Source of the DNA: Utricularia gibba
Lineage: Eukaryota > Streptophyta > Magnoliopsida > Lamiales > Lentibulariaceae
DNA length: 64,000 bases
Reading direction: 5' to 3'
NCBI GenBank assembly: GCA_002189035.1
Contig: NEEC01000010.1
Location: forward strand, 3,410,001-3,474,000
This document shows, in pieces, positions 33,313 through 47,019 of the stretch. Under the pieces are notes generated by a model, which worked only from the letters and a program-made list of their open reading frames with translations, had not been told where the DNA came from and did not search any database. Position 1 is the first letter of the stretch, and each line of letters starts with the position of its first letter. Position numbers and translations under genes: made by a program.

Positions 33313-36300
33313 ATGTCGTCGTTGAGTAGGGAATTGGTTTTTTTAATTCTCCAGTTCTTGGAGGAGGAGAAATTCAAGGAATCTGTTCACAAGTATGCGT
33401 TTACTGCTGTTTTCTCTTCTACGAGTCTTTGTCTTTTGAAATTTTTTAAATCATTTTTTATGTAAATTTTAAACTTACCCAGTTTATATTTCACCCCGAG
33501 TATAATTTTTCTGTTTTCAAGTTGATTGGAAGGGGATTAGGATGGGAAAGTGATGACCTTTTTGTATTTTGGACTTTATCTCTTTAATGACCTGTTAACT
33601 TCCAGCTCGAATAGCTTTTCATTACTGATAGCCGTTCTTTTAATTTTTGTGCGCATGAGTCCAGCCCTGATCTGGGGTGGAAAAGTTACTTGGGCTAAGA
33701 GGATTTGTTGGAATGTCATCGGTTGAAAGAACTCTTAAAATGCAAGGTGTTTAGGCCGTTGTATCATGACTTGACCAAGGTGTTGCGGAGTTATGCATGC
33801 CAACTGCTTTTCGATGCTTTAAATATGTTTGATTCAAAGCGAAAGGTACATTCTTTCACGGCAGTTGTGTTGATAATTATTGAATGAATGTCATTTGCGC
33901 AGGCTTGAGCAGGAATCGGGTTTTTTCTTTAATATGAAGTACTTCGAAGAAAAAGTACACGGTGGTGAATGGGACGAAGTTGAGAAGTATTTGTCTGGTT
34001 TCACTAAAGTTGATGACAACAGATACTCAATGAAGATTTTTTTTGAAATAAGAAAGCAGAAGTACCTTGAGGCTCTTGATGGGTTTGTGTAGTTGGAACT
34101 GCTGTTTCTCTTTTTTATGAACAGTTTTTTTTTTCCTGGTTACATCGATGACTGTTTATGGTTTTTTTGCTAACATGAACTCGTTCAACAGGCAAGACAA
34201 AGCCAAGGCTGTTGAAATTCTAGTTAATGACTTAAAAGTCTTTTCGACATTCAATGAAGATCTGTATAAGGAAATCACGCAGCTCTTAACGCTTGGAAAC
34301 TTCAGGTTAGAGATTCTACCTGGTACTTGTTCGATTAATGCCATGCTTCGGACACGGCATTTTCCGTATCCTTGGAGTGGACACCTAGGAAATTGTGGCT
34401 TGAACACTGACTCTGGGAAAAAAAATCAGCTTTTCTTTTACAGTTTGTACAGATGCGATCTTGGTATTTATCAAACTTATAAACATTGTAAATGGCAGGG
34501 AAAACGAACAGCTTTCCAAATACGGTGACACCAAAACAGCCCGTAGCATTATGTTGATAGAACTCAAGAAGTTGATCGAAGCAAATCCTCTTTTCCGAGA
34601 GAAGCTTGTTTTCCCTACTCTCAAGTCGTCTAGGTTGAGAACGCTCATCAATCAGAGGTACTGTATTTCTAATTTGTGATTCAGGGAACTTCAAGGGTTG
34701 CACGTTATCATTACTCTACTCCAAATATTCTTCCTCTTATTTTTCTTGCTTGTCTTTGCTGTTATCTGTTGTATTCATCTGGGCTTTCGCTGCATCCTAC
34801 ATCCTTAACATGCATAATTGAGAGTTTATTCTGAACCGCAGTCTGAATTGGCAACATCAGCTCTGCAAGAATCCAAGGTCAAATCCAGATATTAAGACAC
34901 TGTTCACTGATCATACATGCATTCCTCCAAATGGAGCTGTTGCACCCACCCCAGTTAATCTTCCTACAGCTGCAGTGGCAAAATCTCCTGCCTTTACAAC
35001 TCTTGGAGCTCATGGGGTACGATATTATTAATATCATTAAACACAAGTCTCCTTATACGTAGGTAAAACTTGTTCTGGTATGAAGATGGACTTGTGATTG
35101 TAAATCTTTTGATCTCCTCTTGCTTTTAGCAGCCGTTCCCCTCTACTGCTGCTGTAGCAAATGCTAATGCTTTAGCTGGTTGGATGGCCAACGCTGCTGC
35201 TGCATCATCATCTGTGCAAGCAGCAGTTGTCACAGCATCTCCGTTGCCTATGCCACCTAATCAAGGTGAGAGCTCCTGAAAATTTTAATTTTTAATACGC
35301 CATCTAACAGAATGATATGAAAGTAGTGATGTTCTTTCCTTCAATTTACCACCGTCCTGTTGGTCTGAACAGTTTCGATTTTGAAGCGGCCAATCACTCC
35401 TCCTGCAACCTTGGGTATGGTTGAGTATCAAAGTGTAGATCATGAGCAGTTGATGAAGCGTTTACGCCCAGTCCCACCTGTAGAGGAGGTAGTGTTATCG
35501 TACCAGATGTAACTTGTTGATTCATACACTAGGAAGTTAAACAATATGATCTTTTTTTTACTCGCAGCTCACATACCCGACCATCCGACATCAACCATCC
35601 TGGTCTATAGATGACCTGCCCAGAACTGTGGCGTTTACACTGCACCAGGGATCTTCTGTAAACAGTTTGGATTTTCATCCATCGTTGCATAACCTGCTTC
35701 TTGGTACTATATTGTCATTTGCTACTCTACTCTAATGTTTCTGCAGCTTTCCTAAATGTATATTACAGCAAATTGGAGTGAAATGGTTTCATTTTTTTTT
35801 TTTAAACAGTTGGCTGCGCCAATGGAGACATTACGTTATGGGAAGCTGGAATGCGAGAGAAGTTGGTTTCAAAACCCTTCAAGGTTTGGGATATTCAAGC
35901 TTGCAGCTCGACATTTCAGGTTCTTGCAGCCTTCTCTTTGTTTCTTTGAATAAATTATTGTTCAACATGCTAGTGCCTACTAGGTACCAGCGACCCATCA
36001 CTCTATCATTACATGCCTTTTTTGTTGTTGATGTTTCTTTGTGCTGTGCCATCTTAGCACATCCATTGTTTCTTAAGCACCGATTTTAAGCAGGCTTCTG
36101 CTGCTAAGGATGGTACGTTTTCTGTGACCCGCGTCACTTGGAGTCCTGATGGAGCATTTTGTGGTAAGCTTGTTCTGGCTCCATGTTCTAAATTTGATCT
36201 TTTAGTTAGCTCATGGAACATGTATCCTGTTGCAGGAGCTGCGTTTTCAAAGCATTTAATCCACTTGTATCAATATGTGAGACCTAGTGATTTGCGCCAG

Positions 36301-39300
36301 CAGTTAGAGGTACATTTTTACATATGCATTTTTAACTCAGTAAGACAACAAATCGTTTTTTGAAATTGAATCGATGGTTCCATTTTGCAGATCGAGGCTC
36401 ATGTAGGAGCAGTGAATGACATTGCTTTTGCTCATCCTACTAAGCAGCTTTGTGTTGTCACATGTGGGGATGACAAGTTGATAAAAGTAGGTGGACGGTT
36501 TTGAAAGTGGTGTTATGAGTTAATCTGATTCTGTTACTGGGTAAACTCATGAATTTGAAACAGGTTTGGGATATGAACGGGAGGAAGCTTTTCAATTTTG
36601 AAGGTCACGAAGCACCTGTTTATTCAATATGCCCTCATCAGAAAGAGAATATTCAGGTACTTCTGCAGCAGTTGTAATAGTGGCGTATGCTTTATAGAGA
36701 GTGTTTGTGTCCAGTGATTCTTCCTGAAAATAATTTAAGTTAAGTGCTCTTTTTCTTGATATTTCTGTCTTCAGTTTATCTTCTCAACTGCCATGGATGG
36801 GAAAATCAAAGCCTGGCTCTATGATTATGTGGGATCAAGAGTTGATTATGATGCTCCCGGGCATTCTTGCACTACTATGCTGTATAGTGCTGATGGAAGC
36901 AGGTAAGATGTTACTTTTTATGGTGTGCATGCTACTAGAATGCTTGTGTTGAAGCGTTGCGTTTTCCAGGCTGTTCTCATGTGGAACTGGAAAAGATGGG
37001 GAGTCTTTTCTTGTGGAATGGAATGAAAGTGAAGGCGCGATAAAGAGAACATTTACAGGGTTCAGAAAGAAGTCAGCTGGCATTGTTCAGTTTGATACCA
37101 CTCAAAATCACTTTCTGGCAGTGGGCGAAGACAGCCAGATCAAATTTTGGGATATGGATAATGTGGCTGTACTAACAACTACTGATGCAGATGGTGGTCT
37201 TCCGGTTAGTTTCTGTGTGAATAAAAAAGCAGATACTTTTTAGTGACACAAAAAGATGTTGAGCTGAAAGAGTTTTTTTTTTTTTTTTTTCTCAGAGTCT
37301 TCCGCGGTTGAGATTTAATGGAGAAGGAAACTTACTGGCAGTCTCTACTGCGGACAATGGAATCAAGCTATTAGCTAATGCTAGTGGTTTGAGATCCTTG
37401 CGCTCTGTTGAACCCCAGACTTTTGAAGCATTAAGGTCTCCTCTGGAACCAGCAGCCATCAAGGTTCCTTGCCTTTTTCCTTTCTTCCACATTGTGGTTG
37501 TTATAGGTAGCCTGGAGAGTGAGAATTACATTGAAAATAACTTTGTTGCATTTTTTGTAGGTTTCTGGGCCCAATGTTGGAAGTGTGACCCCTGTAAGTT
37601 GTAAAGTAGAAAGAAGCTCTCCCGTAAGGCCTTCTCCTACCATAGTAAGTTTCATAACATCTTATGTTTTCCTATTAATAAATAACAACTACGATACATA
37701 ATGACCGGTTCAATCTCAAATGGCTTTCAAGAATGGTGTGGAATCCATGGCTAGAAGCATGGAAAAGCCCAGAGCTACAGAGGATGGTAATGATAAATTG
37801 AGACCCTGGCAACTAACCGAAATTCTTGACCCAACTCATTGCCGCACAGTCACCATGCCAGACAGCACAGATGCGAGTAACAAGGTATGCAGTCGAAATT
37901 CTGCTGACACAAGTTTTGAAATTATGCTTTTGTTTTGCTCATTAGTTATACAACTGGTTCGTTTGAAGGTTGCTCGCCTACTTTATACTAACTCTGGAGT
38001 TGGCATCTTGGCCCTTGGATCAAATGGTATTCAGAAACTCTGGAAATGGAGCCGCAATGAGCAAAATCCAAGTGGAAAGGTACTGAACATGGACACGAGC
38101 ATGTCCTGTTCCCTTCATTTCTCAGTCATCTTCTGAATCAGCTCATCTGCTTTGTTATTTTAGGCCACTGCTAGTGTGACTCCACAACATTGGCAACCCA
38201 ACAGCGGTCTTCTTATGACCAATGACATCTTGGGTGTCAACCTTGAAGAAGCCGTTCCATGCATTGCACTATCGAAGAATGACTCGTACGTGATGTCGGC
38301 TGCCGGTGGGAAGGTTTCTTTGTTCAATATGATGACATTTAAGGTAGGTGTGTTTGAATTTGAAGCTTGTATGTGGTGTTGTTGATCGTCTTGTTGTATT
38401 GTCTGAAGGTGATGACTACATTTATGCCCCCACCTCCAGCTTCCACTTTCCTGGCATTCCACCCTCAGGACAATAATATAATCGCAATAGGGATGGAGGA
38501 TTCGACCATTCACATTTACAACGTCAGGGTTGACGAGGTAGGTGAACGTGCATTCCACCATTTCTGATCATTGCCTGTAAAAAGGAAGCCAGTTTTACAG
38601 TCATGCGTCTGAATCTGAACTTCAACAGGTGAAGTCAAAACTGAAGGGTCACCAGAAGCGCATTACTGGATTGGCATTTTCAACCAACCTCAACATACTG
38701 GTGTCATCTGGTGCTGACGCGCAAGTAAGACTCCCCTTCTCTGAATACAGCATCTAACTGCCAGCATTCCCTCTATAACTGAGACCATCTTTTTTTTGTA
38801 GATATGTATCTGGAGCATCGACACATGGGAGAAGAGAAAGTCAGTTCCGATACAACTGCCAGCTGGGAAAGCGCCTAGCGGCGACACGCGTGTGCAGTTT
38901 CACGCTGACCAAGTTCGCTTGCTCGTAGCTCATGAAACGCAGTTAGCAATATACGACGGCTCCAAAATGGAACGCATTCGGCAGGTAAGTTATGGGTCTG
39001 CGTAAGACTTGAATTCTTTTGTGTGCATGATGGATTGATTGTTTCTGTGAACAGTGGGTACCCCAAGAGCCCCTTTCCGCACCCATAACATGCGCAGCCT
39101 ACTCGTGCAATAGCCAGCTCGTGTATGCTTCCTTCTGTGATGGAAATATTGGAATATTTGATGCGGATACGCTCCGTCTAAGATGCCGAATCTCCCCGCA
39201 CGCGTACTTGTCCCGGCAGCGATGAATGGGTGAGTGCTCTTTGGCTTTCCTAGTTTAACATGCATGGGCTCTGAACTTGGTCTTCAACTTGGCCTTGTGG

Positions 39301-39520
39301 TGGTTTCAGAGGGCAAGCCGTAACCCCGGTGGTCGTGGCAGCACATCCTCAGGAGCCAAGGCAGTTCGCCGTCGGATTGGCCGATGGATCGGTTAAGGTA
39401 ATCGAACCGACGGAGTCTGATGGCAAATGGGGAGAATCTCCTCCAGCCGACAATGGTGTGCCAAATAGCCGACCGGGTTCGTCGTCCGCCGCCAGCAACC
39501 AGGATCAGACCCAAAGATGA
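33313..39520 (+). CDS. TPR2/3: TOPLESS-related corepressor (TPR2/TPR3-like)
   Basis: A nuclear Groucho/Tup1-type corepressor that binds EAR motifs (such as LxLxL in Aux/IAA, JAZ-NINJA and BES1) and recruits histone deacetylases. About 25 exons, beginning 33313-33392, 33903-34082 and 34192 onward, and ending with about 39311-39520. N-terminus MSSLSRELVFLILQFLEEEK (LisH), then CTLH and CRA regions through FSTFNEDLYKEITQLLTL and NQSLNWQHQLCKNP. A Pro/Ala-rich linker with ILKRPITPPAT and HEQLMKRLRPVPPVEE, typical of the TPR2/TPR3 branch rather than TPL itself. Then two WD40 propellers (for example TCGDDKLIKVWDMNGRK, AFHPQDNNIIAIGMEDSTIH, SSGADAQICIWSIDTWEKRK) and a QDQTQR end. In the next-to-last exon one C is missing at 39212-39214 (ISPHAYLS needs ISPHAYLSPAAMNG before the intron). 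Everything else reads cleanly. Confidence 0.93.
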
Positions 39521-39952
39521 TAAGGGATCCCCTAGTAACATTTGTATGTCAGTATAATTTTAGTGTGCAGATGATGATAGGGTCACCTGTGCTTCTTCCC
39601 TCTCTGACTGCATTATTTCATTCAACCTTTTACTTCCAAATATCTGATAGGCATCATACCCTCAATGTGCTGCGGATAGTCTGCAGCCTTCCGATGGAAC
39701 TCTTGTACTGCCACTCAAATTAAGAATGTCTTTCATTGACAACTTCTCTCTATTTTCACAATGTGGAAAGGGGCAGGCGTAAACTCTGATATGCGTGCAT
39801 TGATGACCACCAATTTTCAAGGATTGAGAGAAGAAAGGCACGGGGATTGGCAACACGGAACCAGAGACAAAAAAACACCTCAGGTTCTCTTTGCTCAAGC
39901 CCGCCATTGGCTTACACAAATCTCAGACAGCAGCCACACAAAACACGTATAT

Positions 39953-41656
39953 TTACCATAATTCTTGTATGATTGCCTTCTTCCCCTCCATGGCATCTTT
40001 CTTTCTGCTGCAATTTGCACATAGGAAAGGCCCTTCAAAAGGCTTTGACGTGGGGGAGAAGCAGATGGTAAACCTTCACCAGGATGCTCATCAACTTGGC
40101 AAATCGCACACCTCAAAGTTCCTGACTTTGGGTCGACGGGGAAATGCTTGCCTAACCTGAAACATTTCCAAGGAGTGAAAATCATGATGACCGTGTAGCC
40201 CAAGGAAGGAGAACGGTACCTGTCAGCCAGCATTGCAGATCCCTCCTCAAATAGTTCCTCCACGAAGCCGATTGCAGAGAGCCTATTAGTTCCCTTTGCG
40301 GTTTGTTTTCCAAACAAAATGGAGTTCAACAGTCTCTTATTTTTAGGCGTCGTTGGGACAAGGGGTTGGTCATAAGGAATAATATCAACAACCAAACAGG
40401 TTGTATCATCCTTTAAACCTCTTGACCTAAGCGCCTCCTGCAATTCAAATATGTTACAGATAACAATCACACACTTTCAAGACTAGATCACAGTAGATGC
40501 TATATTGTGTCTTACTTTCACAACCAACTTAGCAGCAAGCTCTGCTGGTATACCCCGGCAACAGCGAGCTGCAGCATCAGATGATAGCGCATCCCATATA
40601 CCATCAGAGGCGATTATAAGTCTACCTCCAGCACTTGAAAGCTAAAACAAGCATAAAACTGAAGTGTTAATGATCCACACGCTAAACAAGCATCGCATAC
40701 AAGATGATATGCGTACCTTAACTTGCTTGACATGAGGAATAGGCACAATAAACTCGCCGACATCTGTATCACCAATGGATCTTGAAAGACACAATCCACC
40801 AGGCCAGCAACGGAGTGGACCGACCTAGTTATATAACCGACCAAATCAGCATAACGGAAACATCAGGGAGAGCAGAACCAAGAACTCCTTAAGACTACAA
40901 CCTCATTGCCTCCAAAAATATTAAGCCTCCCTACTTCACCACCACTTGCAGTGACACGCTCCCGTTCTTCTATGTTCTCCTCAAGCCGATGATCGACTGT
41001 CAAGAGGGAAACAATCCCACCCTGCGTGTCAAGAATGCAACGAGAATCTCCCACGGAAGCAACAGTCACAGTCCAATGATCTATCACCACAAACGTAACA
41101 GTAGTTCCTGAAGTCTCCCCTGTCATTAGCGCAAACGCCATATAAAATTTACTTTGAAACATGGGTTGAATGTGTAATGGGAATTCTATATAAAGCTCAC
41201 CACGTTGCTGAAACTCAATGTCGGTTTTAACAAATCCGGCTACCAGTGCTCTTGGAAGAGCTTGAAGCCAGTCTTCCCTACCAAGTTCTTCAGGAATAGC
41301 ACTCAATACATTGTTTAACAAATTCTCCTTGGCAAATATAGCGGCCGATATGCCATTATGCCCATCAAAAATCTGCATTCCAACATTCGAGAAAATTGTT
41401 GAAATTGGACAGCGTAGACGCAAAATTAGGTGAGGATACGGTGGCGACATACAGCGAAAACAGAAAAAGACGTTAAGGGATTCCCTGGAACCCTTTGGCA
41501 TTCCGTGTTAATCAGAAAATAGTCTTCCCCTTTCTTAGCCAACGCAGCTTGCCCGTATTTCACTACAGGCTTCTCCAACCTGCCATTTCTCAATTCTCTA
41601 CCAATCAAAGTCCCGAGTGGGACAAGTTGGTTGTGCCTCATTTCGAACCGGCTCAT
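39953..41656 (-). CDS. Protein phosphatase 2C family protein
   Basis: A Mg2+/Mn2+-dependent Ser/Thr phosphatase of a plant PP2C group with a C-terminal Cys-rich tail. Exon 1 is 41656-41453 (MSRFEMRHNQLVPLGTLIGR ... KYGQAALAKKGEDYFLINTE), then 41373 onward with IFDGHNGISAA (metal-binding Asp, DGHxG), TSGTTVTFVVIDHWTVTVAS, VGDSRCIL, VDHRLEENIEERERV, LCLSRSIGD-type continuation, IIASDGIWDALSSDAA and SRGLKDDTTCLVVDI (metal-binding Asp). The tail has CAICQVDEHPGEG and, in the corrected frame, PFEGPFLCANC, a four-Cys zinc-ribbon-like element. As printed the tail frame is broken. One extra base in the five-base G run at 40052-40056 gives KPFEGPFLCANCSRKKDAME and a stop at 39953; I place the end there rather than at the shifted frame's stop (39895). 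Confidence 0.88.
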
Positions 41657-42800
41657 TGCAGTACCCTTCGTCTACGCACTGGGCATTTCATTCCTCCTGG
41701 ACGGGACAAAGAAAACTGGCATCTAGGAAAATCCTCTATCCTACCCACACCACAAATTTAACGACTTCAATCACTCAAGAACGCATTGAAAGACTGGGGC
41801 AACGGGTCATTGACATAAAACGCTCATTCTATGACTCGAGAAGTAGAATGCAAACCTGGGAAATCAAGAAGAGGAAAGACAAAGAAGAAGAAGAAGGCGG
41901 AGGAGGGTGGGAACTTAGCTTTCCGGGTTGCGCTCGAATGGATCCTTTTTATGTCAAAAAATTCCTGGGAATATGTGAAATGACGAAATACCCCTTGCCT
42001 TCACCAGAAATGCTTGCCAACCCGAAAATTAAAAAAAAAAAAAAAGGGCTTGCTTTTCTAAGCTTTATCTGCGTAATCATAAAAAGCGCGTAAGAAAGTG
42101 ATCGGGATTGCGTGATCGTTGCTTCTTGCTTTCCTCTTCCTCTTTTAGTGTAATTTAATTGGGAAAGAAAGCATGACAGATGGTCTCCTCGAAATGCTGT
42201 CAAGTTTGGGATTTGCGTGGTTTGAATTTGATGTGTGATTTGTGTATGGCCATGGTGGCACCCCTTGGGGTCCATCGCCTCCCTCGACCCTGACACGATG
42301 ATGCATAGGATCATGCTGGGCCTTCTTGCGGGAGCCATCAAACCCTCTCGGGCTAAACTATTTATTTACCTTTTGAAAGTGGGTTGCCATTTGCCAATGA
42401 TGATGATGACGAGAGGGGTAGGCATGTAATTGGGCGCCACGGGTGACATCGCAACGTGGCTTGTCGCCCAGGTCGGGGCCCACTGCAAAGCTGGGTGCTC
42501 TCGTAGGGCCCCCCGACCTGCCCGCCGTGATTTGGCAAACGGGGTTACAGACTGGAATCACAGCTTGAGCTGGCTCATTGGATTACCTACCTAACCCCAT
42601 GGGCCCTACTAAGCATTTCAACTCTCCCCACTCCCCAGTCCCCACCACGGAAGAAGATGATGCTTTGCTTACCACAGGCCCATGCTGCAAACTGCAAAGC
42701 ACCTGCTTATTTATGTGTAATAGTAACACTCCTTACTCCGGTACCCACTCATCCTGTGTACTGGATAACTAACGGTTTGATGTCGAGAGTGTGTGCGAGA
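41657..42800. other. Intergenic between PP2C promoter and CCCH gene 3' end
   Basis: No recognised gene. A 158-codon plus-strand frame at 41617-42093 starts inside the antisense of the PP2C first exon and continues through Glu/Lys-rich low complexity, so I do not accept it. A poly-A run lies at 42031-42045. Confidence 0.55.
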
Positions 42801-43864
42801 TCAATGATGGCTGGCGAGTGGGTCTAGAGACTTGGAATCTGCCACATCCTTCTTCTCCTGGCTGGTTAGGCTGTGCCGGAAGTGGCAGCGGTGGCCGTAA
42901 GGGCACGCCACGCCGTTAAGCACCATTCGACAGACCTCCGTCTTGTAGCGGGGGTGGCGGAGGATGGGGCGTAGCTCCCCGATGCCGTGGGCGAATTGGC
43001 ATTCGATGCTATAAGGGCATCTCCCAGTCTGCTGCCACTTGTTGCACAGCTCAGTTTTCCACATTCCCTGGTTGTATACCTCCAGTGCCAACGGTGGTTC
43101 TTCCTCCTTACCCCTCTTGACATACACCCTTTCCTGCATTTTTCATCAACCCTTAGAATTCATTATCCGGCCAGTTGTTAAACCAGGCGATGCTGCCAGA
43201 AAACAAGATTACCATTCACATGTACAGATAGTTACCTTCTCGGAATCAAAGTTCAGCCTACTTGATGCTTTGAGACAAGCCACTGTTGATGCACTGCTAC
43301 CAGACGACCGGCTTGACTTGAGATACCCGCTAGAACGAACGGAAATGCTCTTGGGCAGTTGGAATCGATCATTTACCCCAGGAGCAATCTGAGCAGAATC
43401 CACAGCACTCTTGGGAATCCTAGCTGCACACACATTCTCATTTGCCCCTTCCTCACAACCAAGGCTCAAACCTCCGTATCTATCTTTCCGAGGGCCAAAA
43501 TCCAAACCTTGGAACGGGGTCGAGCCTAGCAACATATCCAGATGTTTCTTCATTTCATGGTTTACCATCTTTAGATTAACGTTCTCTTGATGGAGATCTT
43601 GAGCCTGCTTGGCAACAATGCGTAGCTGAGCATAAGCGATCTGATAACGCTCTAGCAGGTCCTGATAAAGCTTCTGCTGTTGGATCCGAGACCAGCAAGA
43701 ACCTTCTGTCTCCCCATTGTTGGAATGATCCACGAGAACCGAATAGTTTGGGGCGAAGAGTAGGGGTACAACGCCGCAGAATAATCGTCGTCGCCAGGAA
43801 AATGTGTAGAAGACGATGCGGCATTCGCATTCTCCAGGCCAGAAAATGAGATTTCTCCCTCCAT
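42801..43864 (-). CDS. Tandem CCCH zinc-finger protein (TTP-type, C3H14/C3H15-like)
   Basis: An RNA-binding protein with two CX8CX5CX3H fingers: [20 protein letters not shown] (then QFAHG) and [20 protein letters not shown] (then HFRHS), separated by [13 protein letters not shown]. This TTP-like spacing is the type found in Arabidopsis C3H14/C3H15, which act on mRNAs in secondary wall and anther development. Exons 43864-43236 and 43133-42801. The N-terminal half begins [20 protein letters not shown] and then has a coiled region [20 protein letters not shown] ... [20 protein letters not shown]. As printed the frame breaks between YPYSSP and [13 protein letters not shown]. One more base in the G run at 43750-43753 repairs it. 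The fingers lie in the clean second exon. Confidence 0.87.
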
Positions 43865-44764
43865 AGCTTGCCTCTGCATGCATCAGCCGTACGTAAATCC
43901 TTCAATCATAAACAAAACCCTAACTTTGATGATAGATGATAACGATGCAGTATGATTTCGGAGTCGTGAAAGTTACCTCCAACGGAAGCGCCTTCAAAAG
44001 AGTATCGTTTCAGAGCGTAATCGATACGAAATGAAAAGAAAAGGTCAAAATCCACCTCTATTTCCACAACTTCAAGGGAGGAAACAAGGAGTGGAGCATT
44101 ACCTCACTCATCCGCCATCATCGATTCCTACGGCACCCGAACAAAGGAAGAAAAAACACAAGAGAGAAGCGATTGAACCTTCAATTCCACGTTACGTTGA
44201 AGGAGAAAGCAGAGCAGATTAAGAAGAAGCAGAGGCAGGGGCTGGTTTTATATGCAGGGGAGTTGGTTAGGTCATCATTTGCGCGGGAATTTTCTGTTGG
44301 GTAATCAAAAGGGGGCGCCAGTGGCTTGTAGATTAAAATATCATCATTCGCATGCAACACAATCGACTTGGGATGACGCATATCTGCCCCTGAGATGGTG
44401 GCGTGCTCTGGAAGGTTATGTACTGGTTAGGGAGACATGCAGCAGGTAGCACAGTCTCGTTTGGTGACGAGAGGCAATGATTCCAAAGGGGCACCAGGCA
44501 GTTCCTTATCTACCACCGCAACACTTACTAACTTAGGACCTGCATCATCCCTATCGCGTAAGCACCAATACTCAAACTCCTCCTCTCTTACGTGGAAATG
44601 CCCCCCCCCCCCCTCCCTCCCTCCCGCTACAGATGTCAAAGCCACCAGCATTTCAGGAAACTCCAAGTTGATACAAAACACGGAAGCAAAAGGCTGACTC
44701 TTTTGTTCTGTACACTGTATGTAATCACAGGAAAGCCTCCAAACATGTCAAGAAAGCAGCATCC
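43865..44764. other. CCCH gene 5' region and LPP 3' flank
   Basis: No gene recognised. Notable is a long homopolymer of about 13 C at roughly 44601-44613 followed by CTCC repeats, a likely assembly weak spot. Confidence 0.5.
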
Positions 44765-46204
44765 TCACTGGGATGAGACGCAGATGGTTTCGATATCCGA
44801 CTGCCCGGCTGCAAGATGGTTTCCGCTCTGCCGCTCAGCCATCATCTCGAAATATGCATGAGGTGCCCAACCTGCAGAGCACTCGAGAATTAAAAAAGGG
44901 AAAACTACAAAGAATGGGATCTCTTTTATTGACAAAAACTTGGATATTGGCCGCATAAGTAGATCATATTCGTCCAGCATACAAGTGATTGGTTACAGTT
45001 TGCTGAGTTCATACCATCTGCATTATAGGGAGCTGGAAAGAACTGCAGGTAGCAGAAAGAAGCAATTACTGTTCCTGCATACAACGGAAGTATCCTGATT
45101 GTAGATTAATCTGAACTGAAACCTCGAAAAAAAAAAGCAGCCCTTTAAACTTACGTACCCAATAGCCCTCCAGCAAAAACATCTTGCCAGTGGTGCCAGT
45201 AGTCGTCAACTCTTGAAACTCCGACTAGTGCAGCTATCAACAGTGGCAAGAGGAGAATACAAAGCTTTGCCACATGTCCTTTACGGTCAAAAGCTCTAAT
45301 TTTACCAGATAAATACCAAGCCAGGAAAGCAAGACCAGCGAAGGACCCTGTCATTTAAGGGAAACGCAAAGGCAAATAAGCCATTTTGGACACACCACCA
45401 TCTCAGACTAATTGAGACTGAATTCTCACATGAAGTGTGGCCACTCGGGAAGCTTTTATGACCTTCTTTTATGACACTGCTCAACCCATTACATAGGACA
45501 CCCCTTGTAACACTATCAAACACCTGTCCATCACAATATGCAACTGTTTCCAGGACGCTGTGTTTAAAGCAAGGTCTCGCTCACAAACAAACAAATATAA
45601 ACAGGCCTTACTGGTTGTCCGTCCGGGAAACAACGCCAGAAAAAATCTGGTCGTGGCCGTCCAACGGCATCCTTGATGGCATCAGTCAGAACGCCAGTTA
45701 TAAGCACTGAAAAGAGCAGCCCTAGCAGAGAAAACTGTAAAATAAGCCAGTAACAGAAGAAATGAAAAGAATAATAATAACAAAGAGATAATGATATCAC
45801 ACCCAGTGAAGCTTGGTGAAAATCATAGACATCTCGTCTGATAAAGTAAACGATCAGGATAAAAATGAACGGCAATAATATTGCAATGACCTGCCATGGA
45901 TTGCCATCGTCTATCAATTATCAGAAACATATGCGCAAGACTTGGGGCCCTACATACATCAGATCCAGAATTCTAAAAAAAGCCATACCGGAACAGCCCA
46001 GAATGGGACTGTATTTTCCTTTAAAGGGTACTTGAGATCTGCCATCATATCCTCCCCAACAAAACGGTGAAATGGTTCTATCACATTCAGAATAACCTCT
46101 ATCACGATAAGTAACAGCAGAATGAGCCAATCGTGCATGTGAAACCTAGCCACTCTGATCCCATGAGATCTAATTGTGTGAGTGCCCAGCTGAATCTCTG
46201 GCAT
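44765..46204 (-). CDS. LPP: Lipid phosphate phosphatase (PAP2 family, LPP2/LPP3-like)
   Basis: Multi-pass membrane phosphatase that dephosphorylates phosphatidic acid and related lipid phosphates. About seven exons from ATG 46204 ([20 protein letters not shown]). PAP2 catalytic motifs are all present and in order: [19 protein letters not shown] (KX6RP), KSFPSGHTS joined to WSFAGLAF (PSGH), and [20 protein letters not shown] (SRX5HX3D). About six hydrophobic segments, such as [33 protein letters not shown] and [16 protein letters not shown]. The C-terminus is short and hydrophilic ([12 protein letters not shown]). No frame problem. Splice junctions are ordinary GT-AG. Confidence 0.92.
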
Positions 46205-47019
46205 TTTCACCCGCTTGCTGCAAGGTGGAATATCATTTTATCCACTAATCAAACCAAGCAGGAAGAAACAATTCAAAAATTAGAACTGAGGGGTAATGTA
46301 CATCACCAGAAACAAAGTAAATCATTTTGACAACCCATTTTCAGGCTCCAGTATCTGCACCAGAACAAGTAACTGAAAAGATGCCCAGCAAGACTTTCAT
46401 AATGCACAGTGCACGCACACACCTAAATTCGCAAACTCCTCTTCCTTCTGTCTGATTAACTTTTCCTCAGGCAACAAAGTCTGCAGTCTGCACTCCATCC
46501 ATATTCCGATTACTTTTTAATTAAAGAAAAGCAAAAGACAAAAAAACCGTTAAACAATGTTCTACTCCCCACGCAAAGCACGAACTTGATATCAGATTCA
46601 AGAAAATGTCACCAATCAAACTAAACGAATCTCAGAATCATCCAACAGTTACCAAAAAAGCGTGATTCGAAGTCAGAAAAAAAAAAACAAAAAACAGAAC
46701 CTAAACAGACCACGCGAAGGCGGACGATATGGAGAGAAATTTACCGGTGGGTTTCTGGTTGCCTGGTTTTACTATCAGATTATCAATTCGATATCATTTA
46801 AGATGCCGAAGGAGACCGCGGGTTGGTTTCCGAAATAAAGTAACCGCCTCCCGGGGCGGCTACTTCCAACAGGCGTCGCCATAGCCGATTGATAGATAGA
46901 TAGGTAATTTGGTGACCAACTGAAAAAGCGGCCGTTTTTTTTTTATTCGGCACAACGGATATTTGGGATTCCATTTACGGAAAATGTGAATGTAATTGAA
47001 ATATCAATTTTCAATGCTC
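46205..47019. other. LPP 5' UTR/promoter and LAP5 3' flank
   Basis: No coding sequence recognised. Upstream of the LPP ATG the sequence ACATCACCAGAAACAAAG... to 46790 probably includes 5' UTR and an intron. GATAGATAGATAG repeat near 46891. Confidence 0.5.

Noticed and set aside
41617-42093. 158-codon plus-strand frame
   Set aside because: It starts antisense to the PP2C first exon and ends in Lys/Glu homopolymeric sequence.
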